The notes: a model not told the origin generated them from the sequence alone. Shown: positions 17,585-28,310, counted from the first letter of the stretch. The stretch: 64,000 nt of DNA from Paracoccus everestensis (GCF_021491915.1 NZ_CP090836.1:723501-787500), one strand, 5' to 3'. Program-made: numbers and translations.

Positions 17585-18961
17585 ATGCGCTACGTCTCGA
17601 CGCGGGGTCAGGCCCCGGTTCTGAACTTCGAAGGGGCGATGCTGTCCGGTCTTGCCCGCGACGGCGGATTGTACCTGCCCGAGACGATTCCAGCCTCTGG
17701 CGGCCTGAACGAACTGGACGGCCTGCCTTACGACGAAGTCGCTTTCCGCGTGATCCGTCCCTTTACCGGCGACAGTTTCACGGACGCCGAATTGCGCGGC
17801 GCCATCGACCGCGCCTATGCGCGCATCGAACACACGGCCAAGGCGCCGCTGCGCCAGCTTGCCCCTGGCCATCACCTGCTGGAACTGTTCCACGGGCCAA
17901 CGCTGGCCTTCAAGGACTTCGCGATGCAGCTGATCGCGCAACTGTTCGAGATTGCGTTGAAGCGGTCGGGACAGCGCATCACCATCGTCGGCGCGACATC
18001 GGGCGACACGGGATCTGCGGCCATCGAGGCCTTCAAGGGCATCGACAACGTGGACGTGTTCATCATGTTCCCCCATGGCCGCGTCAGCGAGGTGCAGCGC
18101 CGCCAGATGACCACGCCCGATGCCGCCAACATCCACGCGCTTGCCGTGACTGGTCATTTCGACGACTGCCAGGCGCGGCTAAAGGATCTGTTCAACGACC
18201 ACGCCTTCCGCGACCACGTGGGGCTTGCGGGCGTCAACAGCATCAACTGGGCGCGCGTGGTGGCCCAGATCGTCTATTACTTCACGGCCTGCGCTAGCCT
18301 GGGAATGCGCGATACCGATTTCACCGTGCCCACTGGCAATTTCGGCGACATCTTCGCGGGATCCATTGCCCGGGCCATGGGCCTGCCGATCCGCCGGCTG
18401 ATCGTGGCCACGAACCAGAACGACATCCTGCACCGCGCGCTGACCACGGGCGAATACCGGGTGGGCACGGTCGAGCCTTCGATCAGCCCGTCCATGGACA
18501 TCCAGGTCAGTTCCAACTTCGAACGCGCGCTGTATCTGGCCTATGGCGGCGACACGGCGGCAGTTTCGCAACTGATGGACGAACTGCGCCAAGGCGGCTT
18601 CACCATCAGCCAGGGCGCGTTGCAAGCCCTGCGCGAGCAATACCTGTCGGGCCGCGTGTCCGAGGATGAAACCTTGGCAATGATCCGCACCATCCGCGCG
18701 GAAACGGGCGAGATCCTGTGCCCCCACAGCGCCGTGGGCGTGGCCGTCGCGCGCCAGCACATCGAACCCGGCGTGCCCATGGTAACGCTGGCCACGGCCC
18801 ATCCGGCCAAGTTCCCCGATGCGGTGGAAGCCGCCATCGGGGTCCGGCCCTCCTTGCCGCCGCATATGGCGACCCTCTTCGATCTGCCCGAACGCGTCAC
18901 GCGGGTTGAAAACGACGCGCAGGCGCTTAAGTCGCTGATCCTTGACCGGAGAACCCAGTGA
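17585..18961 (+). CDS. thrC: Threonine synthase
   Basis: PLP enzyme that converts O-phosphohomoserine to threonine. The 458-aa protein starts with the threonine synthase N-terminal block (MRYVSTRGQAP, then ARDGGLYLPE). The PLP-binding lysine is Lys110 in GPTLAFKDFAMQ, and the phosphate-binding loop GATSGDTGSAA follows. The closing region PAKFPDAV is also typical of the long bacterial/fungal form. Its TGA overlaps the GTG start of the next gene. The surf1-thrC-M16 order recurs in Rhodobacterales. Confidence 0.96.
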   Translation: MRYVSTRGQAPVLNFEGAMLSGLARDGGLYLPETIPASGGLNELDGLPYDEVAFRVIRPFTGDSFTDAELRGAIDRAYARIEHTAKAPLRQLAPGHHLLELFHGPTLAFKDFAMQLIAQLFEIALKRSGQRITIVGATSGDTGSAAIEAFKGIDNVDVFIMFPHGRVSEVQRRQMTTPDAANIHALAVTGHFDDCQARLKDLFNDHAFRDHVGLAGVNSINWARVVAQIVYYFTACASLGMRDTDFTVPTGNFGDIFAGSIARAMGLPIRRLIVATNQNDILHRALTTGEYRVGTVEPSISPSMDIQVSSNFERALYLAYGGDTAAVSQLMDELRQGGFTISQGALQALREQYLSGRVSEDETLAMIRTIRAETGEILCPHSAVGVAVARQHIEPGVPMVTLATAHPAKFPDAVEAAIGVRPSLPPHMATLFDLPERVTRVENDAQALKSLILDRRTQ

Positions 18962-20232
18962 ACCAAGACCCGACCCCGCAGATCACCACCCTGCCCAACG
19001 GATTGCGCGTTGCCACGCGCCTGATGCCGGGGCTGCATTCCACCGCCTTGGGCATCTGGGTCAATGCAGGGGGGCGCAACGAACGTCCCGAACAGAACGG
19101 CATCGCGCATTTCCTGGAACACATGGCCTTCAAGGGCACCGCGACGCGCACGGCCTTGCAGATCGCCGAGGCCATCGAGGATGTGGGCGGCTATATCAAC
19201 GCCTATACCTCGCGCGATGCGACGGCCTATTACGTCCGGGTGCTGGAAGACGATGTCGACCTGGCCTTTGACGTGATGTCCGACATCGTGCTGAATCCGG
19301 TCTTCGACGAACGCGAGATCGAGGTCGAGCGCGGTGTGATCCTCCAGGAAATCGGGCAGTCCATGGACACGCCCGACGACATCATCTTCGACTGGCTGCA
19401 AGAGGCCGCCTATCCCAACCAGCCGATGGGCCGCACGATCCTTGGCCCCGCCGAACGGGTCAGCAGCTTCGGCCGCGCCGATCTGGCGGGCTTTGTCGCC
19501 GAAAATTATGGTCCCAGCCAGATGATCGTGGCGGCGGCGGGTGCCATCGATCACGACCGCATCGTCCGGCTGGCCGAACGTGCCTTCGGGCATCTGTCGC
19601 CGGTGGTCCAGGCACCGCGAGAGGCTGCGCGCTGGCAGGGGCTGGAAACCCGCAAGATCAAGAAGCTGGAACAGGCCCATTTCGCCTTGGCGCTTGAAGG
19701 GCCGGGCTATCTGGCGCCCGATTTCTATGCCGCGCAGATCTTTTCCTCGGCGCTTGGCGGGGGAATGTCGTCCCGCCTGTTCCAGAAGATCCGCGAGGAG
19801 CGGGGCTTGTGCTATACCATCTTCGCGCAGTCGGGGTTTCATGACGATACGGGGATGCTGACCATCTATGCCGGGACGGGGGCCGAGGATCTGGCCGATC
19901 TGTCCACCCTGACCATCGACGAGGTGAAGCGCGCCGCCGAAGATATGTCCGAGGCCGAGGTGGCCCGCGCCAAGGCGCAATTGCGCGCAAGCCTGCTGAT
20001 GTCGCTGGAAAGCCCGTCGTCCCAGGCCGAGCGCATGGCGCGGACGCTGGCCATCTGGGGCCGGGTGCCCGACGCGGCCGAGGTCGCCGACCGCATCGCC
20101 GCCGTGACGGTGGCCGAGGTGCGCGCCCATGCCGAAGCCCTGATCGGGCAGGCCAGGCCTGCGCTTGCGCTTTACGGCCCGGTCAAGGCCGCGCCCGCGC
20201 GGGACGCCCTGGCCGAAAGGCTTGCCGCCTGA
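18958..20232 (+). CDS. M16 family zinc metallopeptidase
   Basis: Pitrilysin/insulinase-clan protease resembling the mitochondrial processing peptidase beta subunit. The inverted zinc motif HFLEH (His51, Glu54, His55) is intact, with the third-ligand helix EIEVERGVILQEIGQ some 75 residues later. The C-terminal half is the second, inactive M16 domain with GGGMSSRLFQKIREERGLCY. 424 aa, normal for the single-chain bacterial form. The GTG at 18958 overlaps the thrC stop (GTGA). Substrate unknown. Its stop overlaps the following acetyltransferase start (TGATG). Confidence 0.94.
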   Translation: MNQDPTPQITTLPNGLRVATRLMPGLHSTALGIWVNAGGRNERPEQNGIAHFLEHMAFKGTATRTALQIAEAIEDVGGYINAYTSRDATAYYVRVLEDDVDLAFDVMSDIVLNPVFDEREIEVERGVILQEIGQSMDTPDDIIFDWLQEAAYPNQPMGRTILGPAERVSSFGRADLAGFVAENYGPSQMIVAAAGAIDHDRIVRLAERAFGHLSPVVQAPREAARWQGLETRKIKKLEQAHFALALEGPGYLAPDFYAAQIFSSALGGGMSSRLFQKIREERGLCYTIFAQSGFHDDTGMLTIYAGTGAEDLADLSTLTIDEVKRAAEDMSEAEVARAKAQLRASLLMSLESPSSQAERMARTLAIWGRVPDAAEVADRIAAVTVAEVRAHAEALIGQARPALALYGPVKAAPARDALAERLAA

Positions 20233-20813
20233 TGTTCCTGCGCGCGCGGCCCGTAAGGTTGGAAACCGAACGGATCGTGCTGCGCTTGCCTGCCCATGGC
20301 GATTTTCACGCTTGGACATCCCTGCGCCAATCCAGCCGCGATTTCCTGACGCGGTGGGAACCGGTCTGGTCCCCCGACCACCTGACGCGCAAAAGCTTCG
20401 TGAACCGCGTTTATTGGGCGGCCCGCGCCAGCCGTGGCGGCACCGCGCTGCCCTTGTTCCTGGTCCGCCGCGACGGCGTGCTGCTGGGCGCGATCACGCT
20501 GGACAATATCCGCCGCGGCCCCGCGCAATCGGGCACCATCGGTTATTGGATCGGCCAGGATTTTGCCCGGCAGGGATACATGAGAGAGGCGATCGGCGTC
20601 CTGGTCCACCACGCCTTCACCGCCCTTGACCTAAGCCGCATCGAGGCTGCCTGCCTGCCGGAAAATGTCGCATCCCGGGGCGTTCTGGAAGGATCCGGCT
20701 TCAAATACGAAGGCGTCGCCCAAAGCTTTCTCCAGATCGACGGGCGGTGGCGCAACCATGTGCTTTACGCCAACCTGCGCGGCGACCGGCGCGGCCGCAC
20801 TGATGCCCGATGA
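20232..20813 (+). CDS. RimJ/RimL-type GNAT N-acetyltransferase
   Basis: A 193-aa GNAT protein related to the RimJ/RimL group that acetylates N-termini of ribosomal proteins. The sequence shows the typical opening RLETERIVLRLP, the acetyl-CoA-binding pyrophosphate loop around GYWIGQDFARQGYMREAI (residues about 104-121) and the later NVASRGVLEGSGFKYEG block. It is translationally coupled to the upstream M16 gene by a one-base overlap. The closest functional name is RimJ, but ribosomal substrate specificity cannot be confirmed. Confidence 0.88.
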   Translation: MFLRARPVRLETERIVLRLPAHGDFHAWTSLRQSSRDFLTRWEPVWSPDHLTRKSFVNRVYWAARASRGGTALPLFLVRRDGVLLGAITLDNIRRGPAQSGTIGYWIGQDFARQGYMREAIGVLVHHAFTALDLSRIEAACLPENVASRGVLEGSGFKYEGVAQSFLQIDGRWRNHVLYANLRGDRRGRTDAR

Positions 20814-20822
20814 GGGAACACC

Positions 20823-22220
20823 ATGTTGAATGATGCGACCGAGTCGCTTGCCCGCCTGCTGCCCCAGGGCGTGGTGCGCGAAATCGCGCCGGCCTATCTG
20901 GAAGAACCGCGCGGACGCTACAAGGGCCGGGCGGGGCTGGTCGCCGCCCCCCGCACGGTCGAGGAGGTCGCGGCCATCATCCGCGCCTGCGCCGAGGCTC
21001 GGGTGCCCATCGTCCCGCGCGGCGGCGGCACGGGCCTTGTGGGCGGGCAGGTCATGCCTGACGGCGCCATGCCCCTGCTTCTATCACTCGAACGCATGAA
21101 CCGGGTCCGGGCCATTTACCCCGAGGAAGGCGTGATCCTGGCCGAGGCGGGCGCCACCCTGCAACAGGTCCGCGAGGCTGCCTCAGGAGTGGGGCGGCAG
21201 TTCCCGCTGGCCCTTGCTTCGCAAGGATCGGCGCAGATCGGCGGAGTGCTGGCGACCAATGCGGGCGGGGTGAACGTGCTGCGTTACGGCAATGCCCGCA
21301 CCCTCTGCCTGGGGGTCGAGGCGGTCCTGCCGCAGGGCCAGGTCATGCACGACCTCAAGCGGCTGCGTAAGGACAACACCGGCTATGACATCCGCGACCT
21401 GCTGATCGGGGCGGAAGGCACATTGGGGATCATCACCGCCGCGTCGCTGGTCCTGGCCCCCGTGCCTGCGGAAAGCGGCGTCGCCATGCTGGTCGTGGAA
21501 TCGCCCGAAGCCGCGCTGACCCTGCTGTCCCTGGCGCAGGCGCGCATGGCGGGGGGCGTGACGGCCTTTGAACTGATCGCGGGCCAGGGGCTGCGCTTTC
21601 TGGATGCGGCATTCCCGGACCTGCGCCAGCCCTTCGCGGATCGCCCCGACTGGCTCGTCCTGATCGAGGTGGGCCTGCCGGCTGGACTTTCGGCCGATGA
21701 CGCGCTTGAAGGACTGTTCACCGACGCCGCCGAGGCGGGCCTTGTCAGCGACGGCGTGATCGCGCAATCCGGCCAGCAAGCCGCCGATCTGTGGACCATC
21801 CGCGAGACGATCCCGGACGCCAACCGCCACATCGGCGCCATCGCCAGCCACGACATCAGCCTGCCCTTGTCGGAAATCGCCCGCTTCATCCACGATGCCA
21901 CGGCCATGCTGGCGGACCGTGCAGACCTGCGCATCAACTGCTTTGGCCACCTGGGCGATGGCAACCTGCACTTCAACCTGTTCCCTGCGGCGGGGAAGGC
22001 GCGGAACGCCTATGACGGCATTCGCACCGGCCTGTCGCGCGCGGTCCACGAGATGGTAGTCGCGCGCGGCGGGTCGTTTTCGGCGGAACACGGGGTCGGG
22101 CGGCTAAAGGCGGCGGAACTGGGGGAATGGGGCGATCCCGCGCGCCTGGCGGCAATGCGCGCGATCAAGGATGCCCTCGACCCGGCGGGAATCATGAATC
22201 CAGGTGTGATCCTGGCGTAG
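20823..22220 (+). CDS. FAD-linked oxidase, GlcD/D-lactate dehydrogenase family
   Basis: Flavoprotein of the vanillyl-alcohol oxidase fold that oxidises a 2-hydroxy acid such as glycolate, D-lactate or D-2-hydroxyglutarate. The 465-aa protein has the FAD-binding loop VPRGGGTGLVGGQ (about residues 62-74), the second FAD block RKDNTGYDIRDLLIGAEGTLGI, and the C-terminal FAD-oxidase domain ending HGVGRLKAAELGEWGDPA, with the metal-binding HLGDGNLH motif. The absence of glcE/glcF next to it argues against a canonical glycolate oxidase complex. The stop TAG is part of a palindromic repeat. Confidence 0.9.
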   Translation: MLNDATESLARLLPQGVVREIAPAYLEEPRGRYKGRAGLVAAPRTVEEVAAIIRACAEARVPIVPRGGGTGLVGGQVMPDGAMPLLLSLERMNRVRAIYPEEGVILAEAGATLQQVREAASGVGRQFPLALASQGSAQIGGVLATNAGGVNVLRYGNARTLCLGVEAVLPQGQVMHDLKRLRKDNTGYDIRDLLIGAEGTLGIITAASLVLAPVPAESGVAMLVVESPEAALTLLSLAQARMAGGVTAFELIAGQGLRFLDAAFPDLRQPFADRPDWLVLIEVGLPAGLSADDALEGLFTDAAEAGLVSDGVIAQSGQQAADLWTIRETIPDANRHIGAIASHDISLPLSEIARFIHDATAMLADRADLRINCFGHLGDGNLHFNLFPAAGKARNAYDGIRTGLSRAVHEMVVARGGSFSAEHGVGRLKAAELGEWGDPARLAAMRAIKDALDPAGIMNPGVILA

Positions 22221-22280
22221 GGTGCGTGCTTGCACGCACCGCCTGAAGGTCAACAAGGGTGCGTGAAATCACGCACCCTA
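22219..22280. repeat. Pair of REP-like palindromes between convergent genes
   Basis: Two copies of the same palindrome lie 37 bp apart. The first has AGGGTGCGTG at 22219-22228 with partner CACGCACC at 22233-22240 (loop CTTG). The second has AGGGTGCGTG at 22256-22265 and a perfect partner CACGCACCCT at 22270-22279 (loop AAAT). The TAG stop of the upstream plus-strand gene (22218-22220) overlaps the first, and the TAG stop of apt on the minus strand (22280-22278) overlaps the second. No T-run follows, so if they end transcription they do so without a classical intrinsic signal. Confidence 0.8.
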
Positions 22281-22811
22281 CGTCCCTTCGAAGGCACAAA
22301 GCGCATGAACTTCATGCCCCATCCCTTCCAGAACCTTTCGCCCGCCCAGATCCGGCAGGTCGATCACAAAGGCGCAACCCACCACCTTGGCCCCCATTCT
22401 TTCGCACAGGCTGATCCCCGCCGCCGCCGTGCCGCCGGTGGCCAGCAGGTCGTCCACGATCAGCACCCGCTCGCCCGGCTTCAAGGCGTCGTCATGGACC
22501 TCGACCACGGCCTCGCCATATTCCAGTTGATAGGCTTGGCTGATCACCGCGCCCGGCAGCTTGCCTTTTTTGCGGATCGGAACAAAGCCGGTGGAGAGTT
22601 GGTGCGCCACCGCGCCCCCCAGGATAAAGCCCCGCGCCTCCAGCCCCACGACCTTGTCGATCCGCGCCCCCGCATAGGGGGCCAGCAACTGGTCGACCGC
22701 GATGCGAAACCCGCGGGCGTCGGCGAACAGCGTGGTCACGTCGCGGAACAGGATCCCTTCATGCGGGAAATCGGCGATGGTGCGGATATAATCCTTGACG
22801 TTCAGGCTCAT
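22278..22811 (-). CDS. apt: Adenine phosphoribosyltransferase
   Basis: Purine salvage enzyme making AMP from adenine and PRPP. The 177-aa sequence [20 protein letters not shown] has the standard opening, the adenine-binding [10 protein letters not shown], the KKGKLPG segment and the PRPP motif [16 protein letters not shown] place the start at 22811, where the ATG overlaps the stop of the upstream flavin reductase-like gene by four bases (ATGA), rather than further upstream. Length is normal. Confidence 0.96.
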   Translation of the reverse strand: MSLNVKDYIRTIADFPHEGILFRDVTTLFADARGFRIAVDQLLAPYAGARIDKVVGLEARGFILGGAVAHQLSTGFVPIRKKGKLPGAVISQAYQLEYGEAVVEVHDDALKPGERVLIVDDLLATGGTAAAGISLCERMGAKVVGCAFVIDLPDLGGRKVLEGMGHEVHALCAFEGT

Positions 22812-23410
22812 GCAGGGCGTTCCATTTCGAACAACTCGGTCACGGCGGCATAATCGCGATAGCCCAGCCGCGCAATCCAGCCGCCTGCCGCGCGCGGATC
22901 GAAGCGGCCGTCCACCACACAATCGTCGCGGATATGCACGCCTGTCACCACACCCAAGACGACGAAATTCGCCTCGCCCGCCAAGGGAACCACACGGGTC
23001 AGGCGGCATTCCAGGGCGGCGGCGGCGCCCGCCACGCGCGGGCAGGCGATCGTTTCGCATTCCGCGGCCTCGATCCCGGCGGCTTGGAATTCGTCGATCC
23101 CGGCGGGCAGGGGGGCCGAGGACGCGTTCACCTGGTCGCGCAAATCGCCTGTCGCGATGTTCACGCAGAACACACCCGTTTCGATGATCTGCGCCACGCT
23201 GTCCTTGGTGCCGTTGCGGTCCGGTTTCGCACTGGTGGACGCAAACATCACCTGCGGCGGAACATAGGCCACGGCATTGAAAAAGGAATAGGGCGCCAGA
23301 TTGTCGCCCGCCGTTCCGCGCGTGGAGATCCAGCCGATGGGACGCGGCGCGACAAGGGCGTTGAAGGGGTTATGGGGCAGCCCGTGGCCGTTTTCGGGGC
23401 GGTAGAACAT
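22808..23410 (-). CDS. Flavin reductase-like domain protein
   Basis: A 200-aa FMN-binding split-barrel protein of the flavin reductase/flavoredoxin group. It starts [30 protein letters not shown], the block that in this family binds FMN phosphate, followed by [13 protein letters not shown] and the [12 protein letters not shown] strand. It probably reduces FMN with NAD(P)H or transfers electrons to a partner, but no oxygenase gene is adjacent. It ends overlapping the apt start by four bases, which is conserved-looking coupling without an obvious pathway link. Confidence 0.88.
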   Translation of the reverse strand: MFYRPENGHGLPHNPFNALVAPRPIGWISTRGTAGDNLAPYSFFNAVAYVPPQVMFASTSAKPDRNGTKDSVAQIIETGVFCVNIATGDLRDQVNASSAPLPAGIDEFQAAGIEAAECETIACPRVAGAAAALECRLTRVVPLAGEANFVVLGVVTGVHIRDDCVVDGRFDPRAAGGWIARLGYRDYAAVTELFEMERPA

Positions 23411-23533
23411 CGCGGGCCTCCTGTGATTTGCGCCCATAACCTGCCATCAGCCGGGTCGCGCCGCAATGGCCCGAGGATTGTTTCATCATCTGCAAGCCCA
23501 TGCTAAGGGGCGCAAAGACCCCCAGGAGGCGCG

Positions 23534-24139
23534 ATGTACGAAATCTGCCCCGAGACACCCGCCGACGAAGCCGAGGTCGAGGGGCTTTACGACCTGTGCT
23601 TCGCGCCGGGGCGGACTGCGCTGTCGTCATACCGGCTGCGGGACGGGGTGCCCAGGGTTTCTGACCTGTGCCTGGTGCTGCGCGACGGATCGAACACGCT
23701 GATGGCGGCAATCCGGTTCTGGCCGGCGCGGGTGGGGGAATGGCCCGTGCTGCTGCTGGGGCCGATCGCCGTGCATCCGACCGCCCAGGGCGAGGGGCTG
23801 GGGGGGCTGCTGATGCGCGACAGCCTGGCGCGGGCGCGCACCCTGGGCTGGGACCGGGTACTGCTGGTGGGCGACGCGCCTTATTACAGCCGCTTCGGTT
23901 TCGCGCGGCTGGACGATGTGGTCATGCCGCCACCGACCAACCCCGCGCGCGTGCTTGGGCTGGAACTTCGTCCCGGCGCCTGGGTTGATGTGACAGGGCC
24001 GGTGACGCGCGAAACCACGCCCGATATCGGGAAAATGTCGCGCGGCGCCAATGCCCTGTCGGCCTGCGTCACGGTCGACCACCCCAGAGAGGATACCGAT
24101 GCCCACCAATCAGCAACTGGTGCTTCCGCCGATCAATGA
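23534..24139 (+). CDS. GNAT family N-acetyltransferase (YhbS-like)
   Basis: A 201-aa acetyltransferase of the YhbS type. The acetyl-CoA-binding motif is LGPIAVHPTAQGEGLGGLLMRDSL (about residues 75-98), followed by LLVGDAPYYSRFGFAR, characteristic of YhbS proteins. A ribosome site AGGAGG (23526-23530 region) precedes the ATG. The last 14 codons overlap the start of the EcsC-family gene in another frame; the C-terminal tail there is polar and unstructured. Substrate unknown. Confidence 0.88.
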   Translation: MYEICPETPADEAEVEGLYDLCFAPGRTALSSYRLRDGVPRVSDLCLVLRDGSNTLMAAIRFWPARVGEWPVLLLGPIAVHPTAQGEGLGGLLMRDSLARARTLGWDRVLLVGDAPYYSRFGFARLDDVVMPPPTNPARVLGLELRPGAWVDVTGPVTRETTPDIGKMSRGANALSACVTVDHPREDTDAHQSATGASADQ

Positions 24140-24887
24140 TCCCTCGGTCCATGCCCAGGTCGACCGCCTGGCGCGGCGTTACCTGGATGCGGGCGGGCTG
24201 GGGATGGAGGTGATGACCGTCGTGGGCAACAGCGCCGAGGGGCTGATCGAAAAGCTGCCCGCCTTTGTGCGCAACCGGATGGACCGCATCACCCGCGCGG
24301 CGCTGAACCGGGCCTTTGCGGCGGCCACAACCTCGCGCCGCATGGTGCGCGACCGGGGGGACTGGTTCAACCGCATGGCCTCGACCGTCAGCGGTGCGGC
24401 TGGAGGGGTGGGCGGCTTTGCAGGAGCGATGATCGAACTGCCCTTCACGATCACGCTGCTGCTGCGCGCGATGCTGGACATCGCCGTCGAACATGGCCTT
24501 GACCCCGACAGCGAGGAGGTGCGGATGGAATGCCTGCGCATCTTCGCCGCCGCCGGACCCATGGCCGAGGATGACACGACCGACCTGGGCCTGCTGGCCG
24601 CACGGATGTCGGTCACCGGCCAGACGGTGCAGGGCCTGATCAGCAAGGTCGCGCCGCGCTTGTCGGTGTCGATGGGGCAGAAGCTGGCCGCCCAGGCCGC
24701 GCCGATCTTTGGCGCCGTGGTGGGGGCGTCGATCAACTATACCTTCACGCGCTATTACCAGGAACTGGCCCGCGTGCATTTCGGCATCATGCGCCTGTCC
24801 CACGAAACCGGCATCCCCAGGGAAGCCTTGGTCGAGGCATTGCGCCTGTCCATCGAACGCCTGGATCACCGCCGGGCGGCACGCTGA
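24099..24887 (+). CDS. EcsC family protein
   Basis: A 262-aa protein matching the EcsC family, named after the third gene of the Bacillus ecs operon, of unclear function. The sequence shows the family's central hydrophobic, glycine-rich region (GAAGGVGGFAGAMIELPFTITLLLRAML, residues about 104-131) and a second near AAPIFGAVVGASINYTF, which may associate with membrane. The start at 24099 (MPTNQQLVLP) has AGAGAGGA at good spacing and overlaps the acetyltransferase gene by 41 bp. A longer frame to 24051 has no ribosome site. Confidence 0.85.
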   Translation: MPTNQQLVLPPINDPSVHAQVDRLARRYLDAGGLGMEVMTVVGNSAEGLIEKLPAFVRNRMDRITRAALNRAFAAATTSRRMVRDRGDWFNRMASTVSGAAGGVGGFAGAMIELPFTITLLLRAMLDIAVEHGLDPDSEEVRMECLRIFAAAGPMAEDDTTDLGLLAARMSVTGQTVQGLISKVAPRLSVSMGQKLAAQAAPIFGAVVGASINYTFTRYYQELARVHFGIMRLSHETGIPREALVEALRLSIERLDHRRAAR

Positions 24888-24890
24888 TCC

Positions 24891-24947
24891 GGCTTTTACC
24901 TTGGTGAAAATATCCTCGGGGGGTCCGGGGGGCGAAGCGCCCCCGGC
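24891..24947 (+). repeat. AAATATCC/GC-hairpin element, copy B
   Basis: Begins a few bases after the EcsC-family stop. Reads GGCTTTTACCTTGG, then AAAATATCCTCGGGGG (24907-24922), then a hairpin with arms of the form CCGGGGGGCG (24925-24934) and CGCCCCCGG (24938-24946) around AAG. Sense orientation relative to the upstream gene; the recD-like gene converges from the other side. No T-tract follows. Confidence 0.75.
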
Positions 24948-24971
24948 CATCGCGGGACGCAAAATCCAGCG

Positions 24972-26495
24972 TCAGTCTTCCTCGGCTGCCAATTCCATCG
25001 CGACCGGCGCGTCCAGGTCGTCCGTTCCCAGCGGCGCCGATGGACGGGCCAGCCGGGCCTTCGTGATCCAGAACAACCGTTCCTGCGCCCGCGTGATCGC
25101 GACATAGGCCAGGCGCTTCCAAAGGGGAATCCCTGCCTCGTTGCGGTTCGACCAGGCGGCCGCGCTGATGTCGGGACCAAAGACCTGGACTTCGGGCCAT
25201 TGCGATCCTTGCGACTTGTGGATCGTCACCGCAGCACCATGCAGGAAGGTCGCGCCCATCCGGGCGGCAAAGGGGATAAAGGGCTCCTCTTCGTCCGGCA
25301 ACTCGATCTTGACGATGCTGGCGGCGGACAGGCGCGGATCCTCGGCACCGATGACGTGCAGGCGCGAAAAGCCGGGCTTGCGGCCAGGGCCGAGGTATAC
25401 CACCTGCGCACCCTTGATCAGCCCGCGCGCCTCCAGGTCGATGCGCTTCTTCCGGTGCTTCAGGGGCAGTTCCAGCCCATCGCAGATCAGCGGCTCTCCG
25501 GGCAGCAGCGCATCGCCGGGCGCGCCAAAGGCCGCGCGAAATGCCGTGATCAGCCGGATGCGCGTGGCATTGCGCCAGACCAGGACCGGGCTGCGCGCCA
25601 TCAGGTCGCTTTCCGCGCGTTCGGCCCAGACCACCCGGTCGTCATGGCGTGCGGCGGCGCGGATCAGGCTTTCAAAACCGTCAAAGGACAGGGCGTCGTC
25701 AGACAGCGCATGGGCCAGATCCAGGATCGGGCTGTCGTCGGCTTGGCGGTGGACGCGGTTGAGAACCAGCCGTTGCGACGGGGCCAGCTTCTCGAACACC
25801 ATCTCGCCCGACTGGCCCACGGGGGCAAGCTGCGCCGGATCGCCGAACAGCACCAGCAGCGGAAAGATCTCTCGCAGATCGTCGAACTGCTTTTCGTCCA
25901 GCATGGACGCCTCGTCGATCAGCCCCACGTCCAGGGCATCCTCGCGCCGTTTCCAGCCGCGGATGAAATCCGATCCGCGCAGCCCCGCCGCCGCAAGGGC
26001 GCCGGGGATCGAGGCGTGCTGGTCGTGAAACGCCTTGGCCCGGTCCAGGGCCAGATCGGTCATGCCCTCGACGACGGGGCGGTCGCCGGTGCCGGTCAGC
26101 CATTCCGCCAGCTTTTCGTATTCGGGATCGTAAACGGGGGTGTAAAGGATCCGGTGGATCGTCGTGGCGGGAACGCCGCGCATCCGCAGCACGAAGGCCG
26201 CCTTGTTGGTGGGCGCCAGGATCGCCACGCTGCGCCGGTCCTTGCGGCGGCGGCCTTCGTAATCGCCGCTGACAACCTCGACCCCGGCATCGCGCAGGGC
26301 CTTGGTCATCTGCGACAAAAGCAGCGTCTTGCCCGATCCGGCCTTGCCGATCACGGCCAGGACGCGACCCTTGCCCGGCTGGGGCGGATGCAGTTCCCTG
26401 GCGATCATGTCGATGCCTGCCGCACCAAAGGCGTCGGTCAGGGCATCCCAGGCATCGGCCTGGTCGGCGGACAGGATGGGGGCGGGCATGGTCAT
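24972..26495 (-). CDS. RecD-like ATP-dependent DNA helicase
   Basis: A 507-aa superfamily 1 helicase of the RecD/PIF1-like group. The Walker A motif is VIGKAGSGKTLLLSQ (residues about 38-52), with SVAILAPTNKAA (motif Ia), GLIDEASML (motif II), LFGDPAQLAPVG (motif III) and the C-terminal UvrD-like block AVTIHKSQGSQWPEV...VAITRAQERLFWI (motifs V and VI). It lacks the long RecD2 N-terminal extension and there is no recBC next to it. The start at 26495 (MTMPAPILS) is preferred over an upstream extension. Likely a repair helicase acting on 5'-ended single strands, inferred from family. Confidence 0.9.
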   Translation of the reverse strand: MTMPAPILSADQADAWDALTDAFGAAGIDMIARELHPPQPGKGRVLAVIGKAGSGKTLLLSQMTKALRDAGVEVVSGDYEGRRRKDRRSVAILAPTNKAAFVLRMRGVPATTIHRILYTPVYDPEYEKLAEWLTGTGDRPVVEGMTDLALDRAKAFHDQHASIPGALAAAGLRGSDFIRGWKRREDALDVGLIDEASMLDEKQFDDLREIFPLLVLFGDPAQLAPVGQSGEMVFEKLAPSQRLVLNRVHRQADDSPILDLAHALSDDALSFDGFESLIRAAARHDDRVVWAERAESDLMARSPVLVWRNATRIRLITAFRAAFGAPGDALLPGEPLICDGLELPLKHRKKRIDLEARGLIKGAQVVYLGPGRKPGFSRLHVIGAEDPRLSAASIVKIELPDEEEPFIPFAARMGATFLHGAAVTIHKSQGSQWPEVQVFGPDISAAAWSNRNEAGIPLWKRLAYVAITRAQERLFWITKARLARPSAPLGTDDLDAPVAMELAAEED

Positions 26496-26565
26496 GGGCC
26501 GGTCATAGCCCGCCCTTGGGGAAAAGCGAAGGCACCATGACGGCGCCCTCGCGGTTTGCATCCAG

Positions 26566-27960
<1,395 letters not shown>

Positions 27961-28103
27961 TTAGCCGTAATCTTGTGCAAGTTGAATGGGCAGGCACGAC
28001 ATAAACAGGCAAAATATGCATGGTTCAGGCAAAAACAGGAAAGCCCCCTGCAACTTTTCCCGCAGTGTCGCGTGTATGAGGGATCGTCGAAAAGGAACGC
28101 GCG

Positions 28104-28310
28104 ATGATCGAACTGTTCTTTGTGACCTGCCTGATCAGCGACCCGCAGCGCTGCACCGAACACAGCCTGCTGTTCGAGGAACGCAACGGGGTGCATACCT
28201 GCATGCTGGAGAGCCAGAACGAATTGGCGCGGTGGGTCGCCGCCCATCCCGACGACCATGTGGTCGAATGGAAATGCCGAAAGCCCGAGGCAGGCGATAC
28301 CCGGATCTGA
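28104..28310 (+). CDS. Small four-cysteine protein, copy 1
   Basis: A 68-aa protein of unknown function starting MIELFFVTCLISDP. Cysteines at 9, 17, 33 and 58, together with ARW, HP and EWKCR near the end, are shared with the next gene downstream. It has a short hydrophobic N-terminus, more like a weak signal or buried strand than a membrane helix. The ribosome site AAGGAA is well spaced from the ATG at 28104. The conservation between the two copies argues that both are real genes, although neither has a recognised domain. Confidence 0.75.
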   Translation: MIELFFVTCLISDPQRCTEHSLLFEERNGVHTCMLESQNELARWVAAHPDDHVVEWKCRKPEAGDTRI

